Shown here one piece after another: positions 1-11,054 of a stretch of DNA of 17,792 nt; the stretch's first letter is position 1, and each line of letters opens with the position of its first letter. The stretch lies in NCBI GenBank assembly GCA_944363655.1, contig CALVUU010000023.1, forward strand, positions 1 to 17,792, in the 5' to 3' direction. A model generated the notes under the pieces. That model was not told the DNA's origin. It saw only the letters and a program-made list of their open reading frames with translations, and ran no database searches. This DNA is from an uncultured Bacilli bacterium (GTDB taxonomy: Bacteria; Bacillota_I; Bacilli_A; RF39; UBA660). A program made the position numbers and the translations under genes.

Positions 1-101
1 AATGTTACACTTTTACAATTTAATTTTAAGGAAAAATGTTACATTCTAAGAAACTGATATTATTCAGTTCTTTTTTTGCAATTTTAAGGGAAAATGTTAC
101 A
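1..101 (+). repeat. Left cluster of a 21-bp repeat (three copies, first cut by the window edge)
   Basis: Copies lie at 23-43 and 81-101, and the last nine bases of a third copy are at 1-9. Each ends in AAATGTTACA, preceded by an ATTTTAAGG core. The copy at 81-101 is the exact reverse complement of the one at 476-496. Successive copies end at 9, 43 and 101, so spacings are 34 and 58 bases. Together with the cluster at 421-531 this makes an inverted, mirror-spaced arrangement. Repeated transposase-binding sites at both ends are known for IS21-family and Tn7-like elements, which is why a mobile-element origin is inferred. No transposase is visible here. Confidence 0.7.
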
Positions 102-219
102 ATATTTTTTGCTTTAAAGCAGAATGAAGGTGAAAATTATGTTAAATGAAAGAGAGAAGCATAAAATGGAAACCATTATAAAGATTGTTTATGATGTTAA
201 GAAAATATAATAATTAATA

Positions 220-238
220 TTTGGGGCCCTGCCCCAAA
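220..238. other. GC-rich hairpin
   Basis: TTTGGGGC at 220-227 pairs perfectly with GCCCCAAA at 231-238 around a CCT loop, followed by ACCCCGAGG. It is the most GC-rich point of an AT-rich region. There is no T-run on either side, so it is not a convincing terminator. It may be a structural element of the putative mobile remnant. Confidence 0.5.
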
Positions 239-264
239 CCCCGAGGTTTATCGCTTTATGACTC

Positions 265-319
265 CGAAAAAAGGAAACACAATAAAAGAAGTCAACATCA
301 TAATTGGCTTCCTTTTTCG
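265..319. other. Imperfect long hairpin
   Basis: CGAAAAAAGGAA at 265-276 is nearly complementary to TTCCTTTTTCG at 309-319, giving a stem of about 9-11 pairs with one extra A, around a loop of about 32 bases. The A-run on one arm and T-run on the other would allow weak terminator activity in either direction. Function is not known. Confidence 0.35.
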
Positions 320-420
320 TATGTCATTACCTAGCGCTCTTGTTGCTCCTCAGCATTGCCATATCCCCTAAGTAAGGTAACTATTCTATAATACATTAAT
401 TTGTTTTTCAATTTAAAAAA

Positions 421-531
421 TGTAACATTTTCCTTTAAAATTAACCTATTATTTCATTTTGTAACTAAATTACGATGTAACATTTTCCCTTAAAATTGAC
501 TTACTATTTTTGTAACATTTTCGCTTGTAAA
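421..531 (-). repeat. Right cluster of the 21-bp repeat, inverted relative to the left cluster
   Basis: Copies begin at 421, 476 and 511, each starting TGTAACATTTTC. The copy at 476-496 matches 81-101 exactly in reverse complement. The copy at 421-441 differs slightly, and 511-531 diverges in its second half. Spacings are 55 and 35 bases, mirroring 58 and 34 on the left. The cluster ends about 55 bases upstream of the pcrA promoter, so it may form part of the pcrA upstream region. Confidence 0.7.
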
Positions 532-584
532 TCACATAAGAAAACGCATTTACATATATAATGCTTTTTAAATATAAATATATT

Positions 585-593
585 TGTTATAAT
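585..593 (+). promoter_or_regulatory. Extended -10 promoter for pcrA
   Basis: TGTTATAAT at 585-593 is a perfect TATAAT -10 hexamer with the TGn extension. No good -35 hexamer lies 16-18 bases upstream, as is usual for extended -10 promoters. Transcription would begin near 600, leaving a very short leader before the ribosome binding site GGAGGT at 605-610. Confidence 0.5.
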
Positions 594-614
594 TGTTCTA
601 GTATGGAGGTTACC

Positions 615-2701
615 ATGAATATATTAGATGGTCTAAATAAAGAACAAGTTAGTGCAGTTGAACACATCGAAGGACCTTGTCTAGTACTTGCTGGTGCTGG
701 TTCAGGTAAAACCAAAGTTCTAACAATGCGTGTTGCTAATTTGATTAAGCATGGAATTTATTCGGGTAATATATTGGCAATAACATTTACCAATAAAGCC
801 GCGAAGGAAATGCGAGAACGAATTAGTAATGTTGTCGAAGATAATTATGCCTTTGTGGGTACATTTCATTCATTTGGTTTAAAAGTTATTAGAGAAAACT
901 ATGAAAAATTAGGACTTTCTAAGAATTTTACCATTATTGATTCTGATGATGTAAATAGTATAATAAAAAAAATTTTAAAGGATATGGCTTATGATCCTAA
1001 GGAGTATACTCCGGGATTTATAAAAAATAAAATTAGTTTTATTAAAAATGAGATGCTTAGTGATAGTGAGGTCGAAAAATATTTAAATAGTCCACCGGAG
1101 CAAGTAGCTGTTAAAGTCTATTTTGAATACCAACGGGTTTTAAAAAGAAATAATGCAGTTGATTTTGATGATTTGTTGAAGTTACCAACAGAATTGTTTT
1201 TGCAAGATGAAGAAGTACTCGATTATTATCAAGAAAAATATCGCTATATATTAATTGATGAGTATCAAGATACTAATGAAGTACAATATAAATGGATTAA
1301 AAAGCTGGCTGAAAAATATCGTAATATTTTTGTAGTTGGAGATCCCTCACAATCTATTTATGGTTTTCGGTGGTCAAACTACCGCAATATTCTAAATTTT
1401 GAAAAAGATTATCCTGAAGCTGTAAGTATTACTTTAAATCAAAATTATCGTAGTACTAATACCATACTTAATGCTGCAAATTCAGTGATTAAAAATAATG
1501 TTACTAGTAAAGATGTAAATTTATTTAGTGAATTAGGTGAAGGTGTTAAAGTAAAATACCTTCGTAGTTATGATGAACGTCATGAAGTTACTCTAATTAT
1601 GGAAGAAATAAAAAGACTTCTTAATAATGGTTATAATTATCAAGATATTGCTATTTTATATCGGACTAATGCCCAATCCCGCATTCTTGAAGAAGGTATG
1701 TTAAAAGCTAATTATCCTTATAAAGTAGTAGGTAGTTATTATTTTTATAAACGCAAAGAAATTAAAGACTTACTTAGTTATTTGCGTCTCATTTCCAATC
1801 ATGCTGATGATGTATCTTTAACTCGCGTTATCAATGTTCCTAAAAGAGGAATTGGTTCTAAATCTATTGAAGATTTAGAAACTCTTGCTAAAGAACAAAA
1901 CACATCGATGTTTGAAGTATTGAGTAAACCAAAAGAATTAGAATTTAAAAAATTGATACTAGAACTAACTGAAGCGAGCAAAGATGTTGATCTTACAAAA
2001 CTTATCGATTTAGTGCTTGAAAAAACCGGTATGAAACAAGAGATGGAAAAAGATAAAACTCTTGAATCAGAATTACGACTTGAAAACTTAATGGAATTTA
2101 AAAGTATCACTGAAAATTATCAACATGAAACCGGTAATGTTAATATAGAAGATTTCTTGGAAGATATTTCACTAGTAGCTGATGTATCTGAACATAATGA
2201 TAATGATGAAGCAATTACTTTAATGACGATGCATTCAGCTAAAGGATTAGAATTTAAAGTTGTTTTCCTAGCGGGTATGGAAGAAAATATAATGCCTCAC
2301 TCGATGTCTTTACAAGATAAAGATGGCATTGAAGAAGAAAGAAGGTTATGTTATGTAGCAATAACTAGAGCCAAAGAGCGGCTTTACATAACTAATGCTA
2401 AAAGAAGAATGCTTTTTGGAAATACTAATATGAATCCTCCAAGCCGTTTTATCGGGGAAATTGAACCAAGTTTAATTGATAAAGAAGATATTAAAGCCTT
2501 GGATACAGAAGTATTTGATAAAGAAAAATATTATAGTGATAAAGCAACACCTTACAAGCATGGTGAAGTAGTTAATCACATGAGCTTTGGTCGCGGTGTT
2601 GTTATTGATTGTGATGACCGATTTGTAACTGTTGCATTTGATAAAAGATTTGGCATTAAAAAATTCTTAAGCAATTATCAAGGACTTAAAAGGAGTGGAA
2701 A

Positions 2702-2705
<4 letters not shown>
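615..2705 (+). CDS. pcrA: ATP-dependent DNA helicase PcrA (UvrD/Rep family, SF1)
   Basis: This is a 3'-5' SF1A DNA helicase that acts in nucleotide excision repair, plasmid replication and removal of RecA filaments. Visible motifs, in order: Walker A AGAGSGKT (residues 26-33), motif Ia with TFTNKAAKEM, motif II DEYQD (215-219), motif III VVGDPSQSIYGFR (240-252), motif IV QNYRST, motif V MHSAKGLEFKVVFLAG and motif VI VAITRAKERL (581-590). The C-terminal segment (about 650-690, FGRGVVIDCDDRFVTVAF) is the Tudor-like domain that PcrA uses to bind RNA polymerase. At 696 residues it is near the usual 720-740. The start at 615 follows GGAGGT; an upstream in-frame ATG at 561 would precede the -10 element and is rejected. 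It overlaps the next gene by four bases (ATGA). Confidence 0.97.
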
Positions 2706-5619
<2,914 letters not shown>

Positions 5620-5645
5620 TATGTTACTCGAGGAGGGAATTTTTT

Positions 5646-6137
5646 TTGAATAAGTTAAAAGAAATATGGGGGAAGAATAAAGTTTTAATCGTATTAGGAA
5701 TAATTCTCATCATTTGTTTTATCGCTATTTTAGTTGTAACTTTTTCTTACTTTTTCGGAGGAAGTGAATCTGTTTATGGTGATAGATTAGATGAAATTGA
5801 GTCTTATCCTATTGAAGATTCTTTTGTTAGTGAATATACTGCCAATTTAGAAAATGATGAAATGATTAATTCTGTAACCTTTGATACAAGAGGGCGAATT
5901 ATCTATATCGTTATCGATTTTGTTGGTGATACATCACTGGTTGAAGCTCAAAGTAAAGCCGCAGCATCTTTAGAACAATTCAGTGAAGATATTTTATCAT
6001 ATTATGATATTAACTTTACTTTAACTAGTGCATCAACTGAAAATAGTGAAGGATTTACCATTATGGGTGCTCGTAATGTTGCAGGTTCAAATTTAGTTTG
6101 GAACAACAACACACCCATAGAAAGTGAAGAAGAGTAA
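5646..6137 (+). CDS. Small membrane-anchored protein of unknown function
   Basis: I do not recognise this 163-residue protein. It has a short basic N-terminus (MNKLKEIWGKNK), one hydrophobic segment at about residues 13-38, and then a 120-residue acidic domain predicted to lie outside the cell. The domain alternates beta-like stretches (SVTFDTRGRIIYIVIDFVG) with a helix (residues about 98-118). There is no lipobox cysteine, so it is a signal-anchored protein rather than a lipoprotein. The start is TTG, eight bases after AGGAGGG; no ATG nearby is in frame. It ends two bases before the GGDEF sensor gene, so the two are very likely made together and may work together. In Bacillus the gene after ligA is the lipoprotein gene camS; no similarity to CamS is apparent. 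Confidence 0.85.
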   Translation: MNKLKEIWGKNKVLIVLGIILIICFIAILVVTFSYFFGGSESVYGDRLDEIESYPIEDSFVSEYTANLENDEMINSVTFDTRGRIIYIVIDFVGDTSLVEAQSKAAASLEQFSEDILSYYDINFTLTSASTENSEGFTIMGARNVAGSNLVWNNNTPIESEEE

Positions 6138-6139
6138 CA

Positions 6140-8164
6140 ATGAAAAAAAAGAAGAGTTTAATAATAATTGTTGTTAGTGTAATTGCTGTTATTGCTATTG
6201 GTATTGGTTTATATTTTCTTTTAAGTGATGAATACAAATTAACAGTTGCAGAAAGAAATTGGATTAATGAAAATATTAATACGATTCAAAATTTAAATGT
6301 TATCAATAACGCTAATGTTTTTGGTAAAAATGGTGAAGGTGTTTATTATGATTTTATCACTTCTTTTGAAGAAGAATATGGATTAACTACCAATGCTATA
6401 ACATTTAATAACGGAAATAATCCATCAGGTTTAACGCTCGGAGCTAAAACTAGCATCAATGATAGTGATATTGTTTTTTATGAAGATCATTATGTTTTAA
6501 TTAGTAAAAATAACGAAAAAATTTCAGAAGAAGAAGATCTAACAGGAAGAACAATTGGTATTCTTACTAGTGATTTAAGTAATGTATCAAAATACATAAA
6601 TAATGTAACTAATGTTAGTTTTACACAATTTGAATCTACTGAAGAATTATTCAATGTCCTAGATGAAGATATAAATTTTATAGTAGTACCTTTATTACAA
6701 TATTTAGATACTATATTAAGTAATAATTATAATATTGTATATCATTTTAGTGATATTAAAGTTTACTATACTTTACAAACCGATGATTCAACTTTTAGTA
6801 GTGTTTTAAAAAAATTCTATGCTAAATGGCAAGAAAATTTTGAAGAATCTTATAACAACGCCTTATTTGATACATTCACAACATCTTTAAATATAAGTGA
6901 TACCGAAATAGATTCTCTTCAAAGTGTTGCTTATAATTATGGTTTTGTTAATGCTTCCCCTTATGAAGTAATAACTGGAGGTAAATATGGTGGCATTGTT
7001 GCTGTTTATTTAAGTAAATTTAGTAACTTTGCTGGAGTTGAATTCAATTTTGAAAAATATCGTAACTTTAATAGATTTACTAAAGCAGTTGCGAGTGGTG
7101 ATATCGATTTATATTTTAATTATTATAATTTTACTGATGAATTTAATCAAACAAGTGGATTAAATATTGAATATGTTATTGCAGCTCGTCGCGATAATTT
7201 TGAAGTAATAAAATCAGTTAATTCCCTTATTGGTAAAACAGTATATGTTATGGAAAATAGTAAAATATATGATTATATCAAAGATATTTCAGGTATAAAT
7301 ATTGAAACATTTGCTACAATCAATGATCTATTCAAATTAAATAAACGTGATGTTTATATTATTTTAGATAAATTTACTTTTGATTATTATAGTGATAATC
7401 GTCTTGATAACTATACTGCTAGATATAGTGATTACATCGATTCAGTTTATACATTTAAGGTAAGAACTGATAGTGCATTATATCGTTTATTAGATAAATA
7501 TATTAGTTTCTTAGATGAAGAAGAAGTAATTATTGAAGGATTAGATAATCATTATGAAACTATTAAAAGTGGTGGAGTAATAACCAAAATTGCTGAATAT
7601 ATTTTATATATTGCCATTATTGCCATCATTATTGCCTTAATAGTAATAAAGAAAAGTAAAAAGATATCAATTGCTCGTAAGATAAAAAGAGAAGATAAAA
7701 TGAAGTTTATTGATCAACTTACTTCGTTAAAAAATCGTAATTTCTTAAATGAAAATATCGAAACGTGGAATAATAATACTATCTATCCGCAAGCTATACT
7801 TGTAATTGATTTAAATAAGATTCAAGAAATTAATGACTTATATGGATATAATGAAGGGGACAGGCAAATTAAAGCAGCTGCTAATATACTAGTTAAAACC
7901 CAACTTGATAATAGTGAAATCTTGCGTACAGATGGTAATGAATTTGTTATTTATTTAGTAGGTTATAGTCAAAAACAAATAAGCAATTATATTCATAAAT
8001 TAAATAAAGAAATAAAAAAATTACCGTATGACCACGGAGCTGAATTTGGTTATAGTATGATTATGGATGATATTAAAACTATTGAAGATGCTTTAAATGA
8101 AGCGGTAGAAGATATGAAAAAACAAAAAGAAGCGGGAAAAAATGAAAAAGAAATTAAAAGGTGA
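6140..8164 (+). CDS. Membrane sensor with two solute-binding-like domains and a degenerate GGDEF domain
   Basis: Layout: TM1 at about 5-28; a large extracellular part (about 30-475) that reads as two tandem periplasmic-binding-protein-like (SBP_bac_3-type) domains (around LTGRTIGILTS in the first and LIGKTVYVMENS in the second); TM2 at about 484-505; a basic linker; and a C-terminal GGDEF-like domain (about 515-670) starting DQLTSLKNRNFLNE. In GGDEF proteins such receptors control cyclic-di-GMP synthesis. Here the signature is RTDGNEF (596-602): the first Gly and the metal/phosphate-site Asp of GGDEF are replaced by Asp and Asn, so catalysis is doubtful and the domain may instead bind nucleotide or signal by contact. 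It may also sense an amino acid or small ligand; this is inference. The last 23 bases overlap the next gene. Confidence 0.85.
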   Translation: MKKKKSLIIIVVSVIAVIAIGIGLYFLLSDEYKLTVAERNWINENINTIQNLNVINNANVFGKNGEGVYYDFITSFEEEYGLTTNAITFNNGNNPSGLTLGAKTSINDSDIVFYEDHYVLISKNNEKISEEEDLTGRTIGILTSDLSNVSKYINNVTNVSFTQFESTEELFNVLDEDINFIVVPLLQYLDTILSNNYNIVYHFSDIKVYYTLQTDDSTFSSVLKKFYAKWQENFEESYNNALFDTFTTSLNISDTEIDSLQSVAYNYGFVNASPYEVITGGKYGGIVAVYLSKFSNFAGVEFNFEKYRNFNRFTKAVASGDIDLYFNYYNFTDEFNQTSGLNIEYVIAARRDNFEVIKSVNSLIGKTVYVMENSKIYDYIKDISGINIETFATINDLFKLNKRDVYIILDKFTFDYYSDNRLDNYTARYSDYIDSVYTFKVRTDSALYRLLDKYISFLDEEEVIIEGLDNHYETIKSGGVITKIAEYILYIAIIAIIIALIVIKKSKKISIARKIKREDKMKFIDQLTSLKNRNFLNENIETWNNNTIYPQAILVIDLNKIQEINDLYGYNEGDRQIKAAANILVKTQLDNSEILRTDGNEFVIYLVGYSQKQISNYIHKLNKEIKKLPYDHGAEFGYSMIMDDIKTIEDALNEAVEDMKKQKEAGKNEKEIKR

Positions 8165-9002
8165 GTTGAAAGAATTTTTTGATAATTTTATAAAAGTTTT
8201 AAAAAGACCAGATATGGCTATTTTGCCTGGGCAATTAGCCTTTTTCTTCGTTTTAGCCATAGTTCCTACCATAACTCTTATTAGTTATGGAGCAACTGCC
8301 TTAAATTTATCAACAGATATTATTTTTGATTTTTTAGCAAATGCTTTTTCTAAAGACATTGCATCTCTTTTACTTAATATTCCCAAGACGGAAAATATAT
8401 CAGGTTTAAGTTTCTTTATTGTTGTTCTAGTAGGTTACATTACGGCATCTAATGGTCCTGCATCAATTATTGTTACATCTAATATTATATATGGAGAAGA
8501 ACAATCCGGATTTTTTAAACGAAGATTAAAAGCCTTAATAATGACTTTTTTCTTAGTTTTACTTTTCATATTTATGCTCGTAGTTCCTGTATTTGGTGAT
8601 AAAATAATAGAACTATTTCAAATTGTCGATTTAAATAGTTCTATAACTGAAAAAGTTACAATGATTATAACTATTTTACAAGGACCAATTACTTGGTTAA
8701 TAATGTATTTCTTTATTAAAATAATTTATACGATCGCTCCGAATAAAAAGATTAAAAGTAAAACCGTTGGATATGGAGCATTATTTACTAGTTTTGCCTG
8801 GATAATTATTACCTATATTTATTCTTATTACATTAACAATATTGCCTACTATGCAACATTCTATGGTAGTCTTGCTAATATAGTTATACTAATGATTTGG
8901 ATTTACTTACTTGCTTATGCTTTTACCATTGGTATGGCTCTAAATTATCGTAAAGAAGAAGTTGAATTAGAAAAAACTGGCACTATAAAAGTAGATAAAT
9001 AG
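8142..9002 (+). CDS. YihY/BrkB-family inner membrane protein
   Basis: The 286-residue polytopic protein matches the YihY/virulence-factor-BrkB family: an N-terminal amphipathic region, then LPGQLAFFFVLAIVPTITLI (about 28-47), ASNGPASIIVTSNIIYG (about 102-118) and four further hydrophobic segments ending near residue 265 (LIWIYLLAYAFTIGMALNY-like region). About six TM helices are expected. It was once annotated as ribonuclease BN, which is a mistaken name for the family; its function is unknown. It starts inside the end of the sensor gene with only a weak ribosome binding site (GCGGGAAAAA), so translational coupling is likely. It is the last gene before a strong terminator. Confidence 0.92.
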   Translation: MKKKLKGELKEFFDNFIKVLKRPDMAILPGQLAFFFVLAIVPTITLISYGATALNLSTDIIFDFLANAFSKDIASLLLNIPKTENISGLSFFIVVLVGYITASNGPASIIVTSNIIYGEEQSGFFKRRLKALIMTFFLVLLFIFMLVVPVFGDKIIELFQIVDLNSSITEKVTMIITILQGPITWLIMYFFIKIIYTIAPNKKIKSKTVGYGALFTSFAWIIITYIYSYYINNIAYYATFYGSLANIVILMIWIYLLAYAFTIGMALNYRKEEVELEKTGTIKVDK

Positions 9003-9014
9003 ATAATAATAAGG

Positions 9015-9103
9015 ATATGTACAACAGATATTACTTATGTACATGATTTTCTTTTCGATATTAATCTAGTATTAATTTACTAACAATATTGAAAAGTAAT
9101 ATC
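9015..9103. promoter_or_regulatory. Direct repeats and inverted repeats between yihY-like gene and terminator
   Basis: TATGTACA occurs at 9015-9022 and 9036-9043, exactly 21 bases (two helical turns) apart, and each contains the palindrome TGTACA. GATATTACT at 9027-9035 pairs with AGTAATATC at 9095-9103, and an alternative inner pairing joins CTTTTCGATATT (9051-9062) with AATATTGAAAAG (9085-9096). The paired sites could be a repressor operator for the downstream gene, or the RNA could fold into alternative stems ahead of the terminator. No known riboswitch was recognised. Confidence 0.3.
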
Positions 9104-9106
9104 TTG

Positions 9107-9138
9107 AAGTTCCCTTTAGGGAACTTTGTTTTTGTTTT
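9107..9138 (+). terminator. Rho-independent terminator after the sensor/YihY operon
   Basis: AAGTTCCC at 9107-9114 and GGGAACTT at 9119-9126 form a perfect 8-bp stem with a TTTA loop, followed by the T-rich run TGTTTTTGTTTT. Confidence 0.9.
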
Positions 9139-9139
9139 G

Positions 9140-9168
9140 TAGACAAATAATTACTTATTTGTTAAAAT
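9140..9168 (+). promoter_or_regulatory. Sigma-A-type promoter for the LCP gene
   Basis: TAGACA at 9140-9145 and TAAAAT at 9163-9168 have the ideal 17-base spacer. It starts directly after the terminator's T-run. The ribosome binding site AAGGAG lies at 9176-9181. Confidence 0.65.
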
Positions 9169-9190
9169 AAAATACAAGGAGTAGTAAAAA

Positions 9191-10615
9191 ATGAGTAAAA
9201 ATAAAAAACGTAATAAAATAAGTTTTGGTAAATACTTAAGCATATTTTTATTAATTGTAAGCTTACTTGTTTTAGTATTAGTTTATTTTATTAACATCTT
9301 ACCTTTAGAATATTTTATAGTATTAGTTATTCTAATTCTGATTACAGATTTATTTTCCGTAATGCTTTTATTATCCCAAAATCGTATTCGTAATGTAATA
9401 GGTATTCTTTTAACTATTATATTATTAATATTAATGATTTTTGGAATAACTTATGAATTAAATACCATAGATTTTTTAAAACAATTTGGGTTTAATAGTT
9501 ATAAAACGGAAAATTATAATGTTTTGGTTTTAGATAGTAGTGAGTATGATGAATTAAGTGATTTAAATGACCTTTCTATTGGTCATTTAAATCTAGATAC
9601 TCATAAAGGCTTAGAAGAAGCAGTTACGGATATTAAAAAGGAAATCAATTTTACATCCAAAGTGGGAGAAGATATTGGCAATTTATCTAATTTACTTGCA
9701 TCAAGTGAAGTTCCGGCGATTATTTTAGAATCAGCTCAACTTAGTATTTTGAAAGAAGAAAATAAAGAATTTTATGATAATTTACGTATTATTTGGAGTA
9801 CCGATATTGAAATAGAAATAGCTAATATTGGTAAGTCTGTTGATGTAACTAAAGATTCTTTTAATATCTTAATATCAGGTATTGATACTTATGGAACAAT
9901 CACGAAAGTATCACGAAGTGATGTCAATATTTTAGTTACAGTTAATCCAAGTACACATAGTATTTTACTTACTAGTATTCCAAGAGATTATTATGTTTTA
10001 ATACCTGAATTTAATGAATATGATAAACTTACTCATGCAGGCATTTATGGCATTGAAACATCTGTTAGTACTATTGAAAATTTACTTGATACTACTATAA
10101 ATTATTATGTCAAAGTAAATTTTACATCTTTAGTTGATATAGTTGATGCTCTTGGAGGTATAACTGTTGAATCTAATTATGATTTTACGACGCAAGATAA
10201 TTATCACTTTACTAAAGGAAGTAATAAACTTAATGGTAAAGAAGCATTATCCTTTGCTCGTGAGAGAAAAGCCTTTGCTGATGGTGATCGCATCCGCGGT
10301 CAAAATCAAGAATTAATTTTGGCATCTTTAATAAATAAAGCCATGAGTCCTAGTATTATTACTAATTATGTTGATTTATTAAATGCTTTAGATGATAAAT
10401 TTGTAACTAATATAACTAATGAAGAAATAACTAATTTTATAAAAAAACAAATTTCCGAAATGTCTTCTTGGAATATTGATTCCATTAGTCTAGATGGATC
10501 TAATGCCTATGATTATACATATAGTTATAAAAGCCAAAAATTATATGTTATGAAACCATATAAAGAATCAATATTAAATGCTAAAGAACAAATAAATAGT
10601 ACTCTTTTAAAGTAA
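9191..10615 (+). CDS. LytR-CpsA-Psr (LCP) family protein, CpsA-like
   Basis: LCP enzymes move undecaprenyl-linked glycopolymers (teichoic acid or capsule) onto peptidoglycan at the outer face of the membrane. Three closely spaced TM segments (about 13-32, 37-60, 66-88) are followed by an accessory extracellular domain (about 105-205), as in streptococcal CpsA, and then the LCP catalytic domain (about 215-395). Family motifs are clear: NILISGIDTYG, SRSDVNILVTVNP, SIPRDYYV with R265, the KLTHAGIYG motif, and the signature ERKAFADGDRIRGQNQE with D366, R367 and R369 that bind the lipid pyrophosphate. The 474-residue length fits the CpsA type. It is monocistronic between its own promoter and terminator. 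Which polymer it attaches is not shown here. Confidence 0.93.
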   Translation: MSKNKKRNKISFGKYLSIFLLIVSLLVLVLVYFINILPLEYFIVLVILILITDLFSVMLLLSQNRIRNVIGILLTIILLILMIFGITYELNTIDFLKQFGFNSYKTENYNVLVLDSSEYDELSDLNDLSIGHLNLDTHKGLEEAVTDIKKEINFTSKVGEDIGNLSNLLASSEVPAIILESAQLSILKEENKEFYDNLRIIWSTDIEIEIANIGKSVDVTKDSFNILISGIDTYGTITKVSRSDVNILVTVNPSTHSILLTSIPRDYYVLIPEFNEYDKLTHAGIYGIETSVSTIENLLDTTINYYVKVNFTSLVDIVDALGGITVESNYDFTTQDNYHFTKGSNKLNGKEALSFARERKAFADGDRIRGQNQELILASLINKAMSPSIITNYVDLLNALDDKFVTNITNEEITNFIKKQISEMSSWNIDSISLDGSNAYDYTYSYKSQKLYVMKPYKESILNAKEQINSTLLK

Positions 10616-10640
10616 GTGTCAAGTAGACACTTATTTTTTT
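10613..10640 (+). terminator. Rho-independent terminator after the LCP gene
   Basis: TAAGTGTC at 10613-10620 pairs with GACACTTA at 10626-10633 around an AAGTA loop and is followed by seven Ts. The stop codon of the LCP gene is the first three bases of the stem. Confidence 0.9.
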
Positions 10641-10718
10641 GCCACATTTTATCTTTATTTGTCGAAGTTGTTTAAAACATAAATATTTTGCTCTATATTT
10701 AGTATGTAAGGTGATTAC

Positions 10719-11054
10719 ATGTTAAAAATGGACTTAGAATTTAATAAAGGAATACTTTTTGTTAGATTGCGAGGTAAACTTATCAGGAAAAATTGTTATA
10801 AGATAAATAATTATTTAAATCCTGTTTTAAAAAAGCACAAAATAAAATATGTAGTTTATAATTTCTTCTTTTTAGAAGATATCGATTCCTCAGGAATCGA
10901 TGCCATATTAAATACCAAATATATTGTTAAAAACAATAAAGGTAAAATAAGAATGTGTGAAATAAATGATAATATTAAAGAAAAAATAAAAAGAACAAGA
11001 CTGGCTAGAATAGCAAATGAACTAGCAGCCTTCAAGTTGCTCGAGGTGGCATAA
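10719..11054 (+). CDS. spoIIAA: Anti-sigma F factor antagonist SpoIIAA (STAS domain)
   Basis: SpoIIAA frees the forespore sigma factor by binding the anti-sigma factor SpoIIAB, which in turn inactivates it by phosphorylation. The 111 residues form one STAS domain (Bacillus SpoIIAA has 117). The phosphorylation loop D56-S57-S58-G59 aligns with the Bacillus Asp-Ser-Ser-Gly, in which the first serine (Ser58) is phosphorylated; here that is S57. The N-terminal half departs from Bacillus, with a basic KLIRKN where Bacillus has ELDHHT. The ribosome binding site AAGGTG at 10708-10713 supports the first ATG. No convincing sigma-H promoter was found upstream. Its stop codon overlaps the sigma-factor start (TAATG). 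Adjacency to sigF and spoVA is the main reason for choosing SpoIIAA over other STAS proteins. Confidence 0.87.
   Translation: MLKMDLEFNKGILFVRLRGKLIRKNCYKINNYLNPVLKKHKIKYVVYNFFFLEDIDSSGIDAILNTKYIVKNNKGKIRMCEINDNIKEKIKRTRLARIANELAAFKLLEVA

Larger units (their letters stand above)
102..420. other. Gene-less segment between the repeat clusters
   Basis: No convincing gene is present. A 23-codon reading frame at 139-210 (+ strand) has a weak GAAGGTG ribosome-binding-like sequence upstream and encodes a charged peptide beginning MLNEREKHKM; it may be a gene remnant. A 21-codon frame on the minus strand at 331-396 (starting MYYRIVTLLRGYG) has no ribosome binding site. The stretch at about 320-375 is clearly richer in GC than its AT-rich surroundings, which fits foreign or mobile DNA. 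Two hairpins are listed separately. Confidence 0.4.

Noticed and set aside
331..396. 21-codon minus-strand frame in the GC-richer patch
   Set aside because: No ribosome binding site or recognised family; kept only as a note in the intergenic description.
1..531. CRISPR array
   Set aside because: Repeats are inverted between two clusters, diverge from each other, and have unequal spacings (34-58 bases); no cas genes are present.
561..614. Upstream in-frame extension of pcrA (start at 561, or ATG at 603)
   Set aside because: 561 lies upstream of the extended -10 element at 585-593 and has no ribosome binding site. The added residues do not resemble PcrA. ATG 603 overlaps the ribosome binding site GGAGGT that serves ATG 615.
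1799..2110. Minus-strand reading frame inside pcrA
   Set aside because: Serine-rich shadow of the helicase gene, with no ribosome binding site or recognisable domain.
9003..9190. T-box or other known riboswitch before the LCP gene
   Set aside because: No T-box sequence or other known aptamer core was recognised, and the LCP promoter lies downstream of the structured part, so that RNA would not be in its leader.
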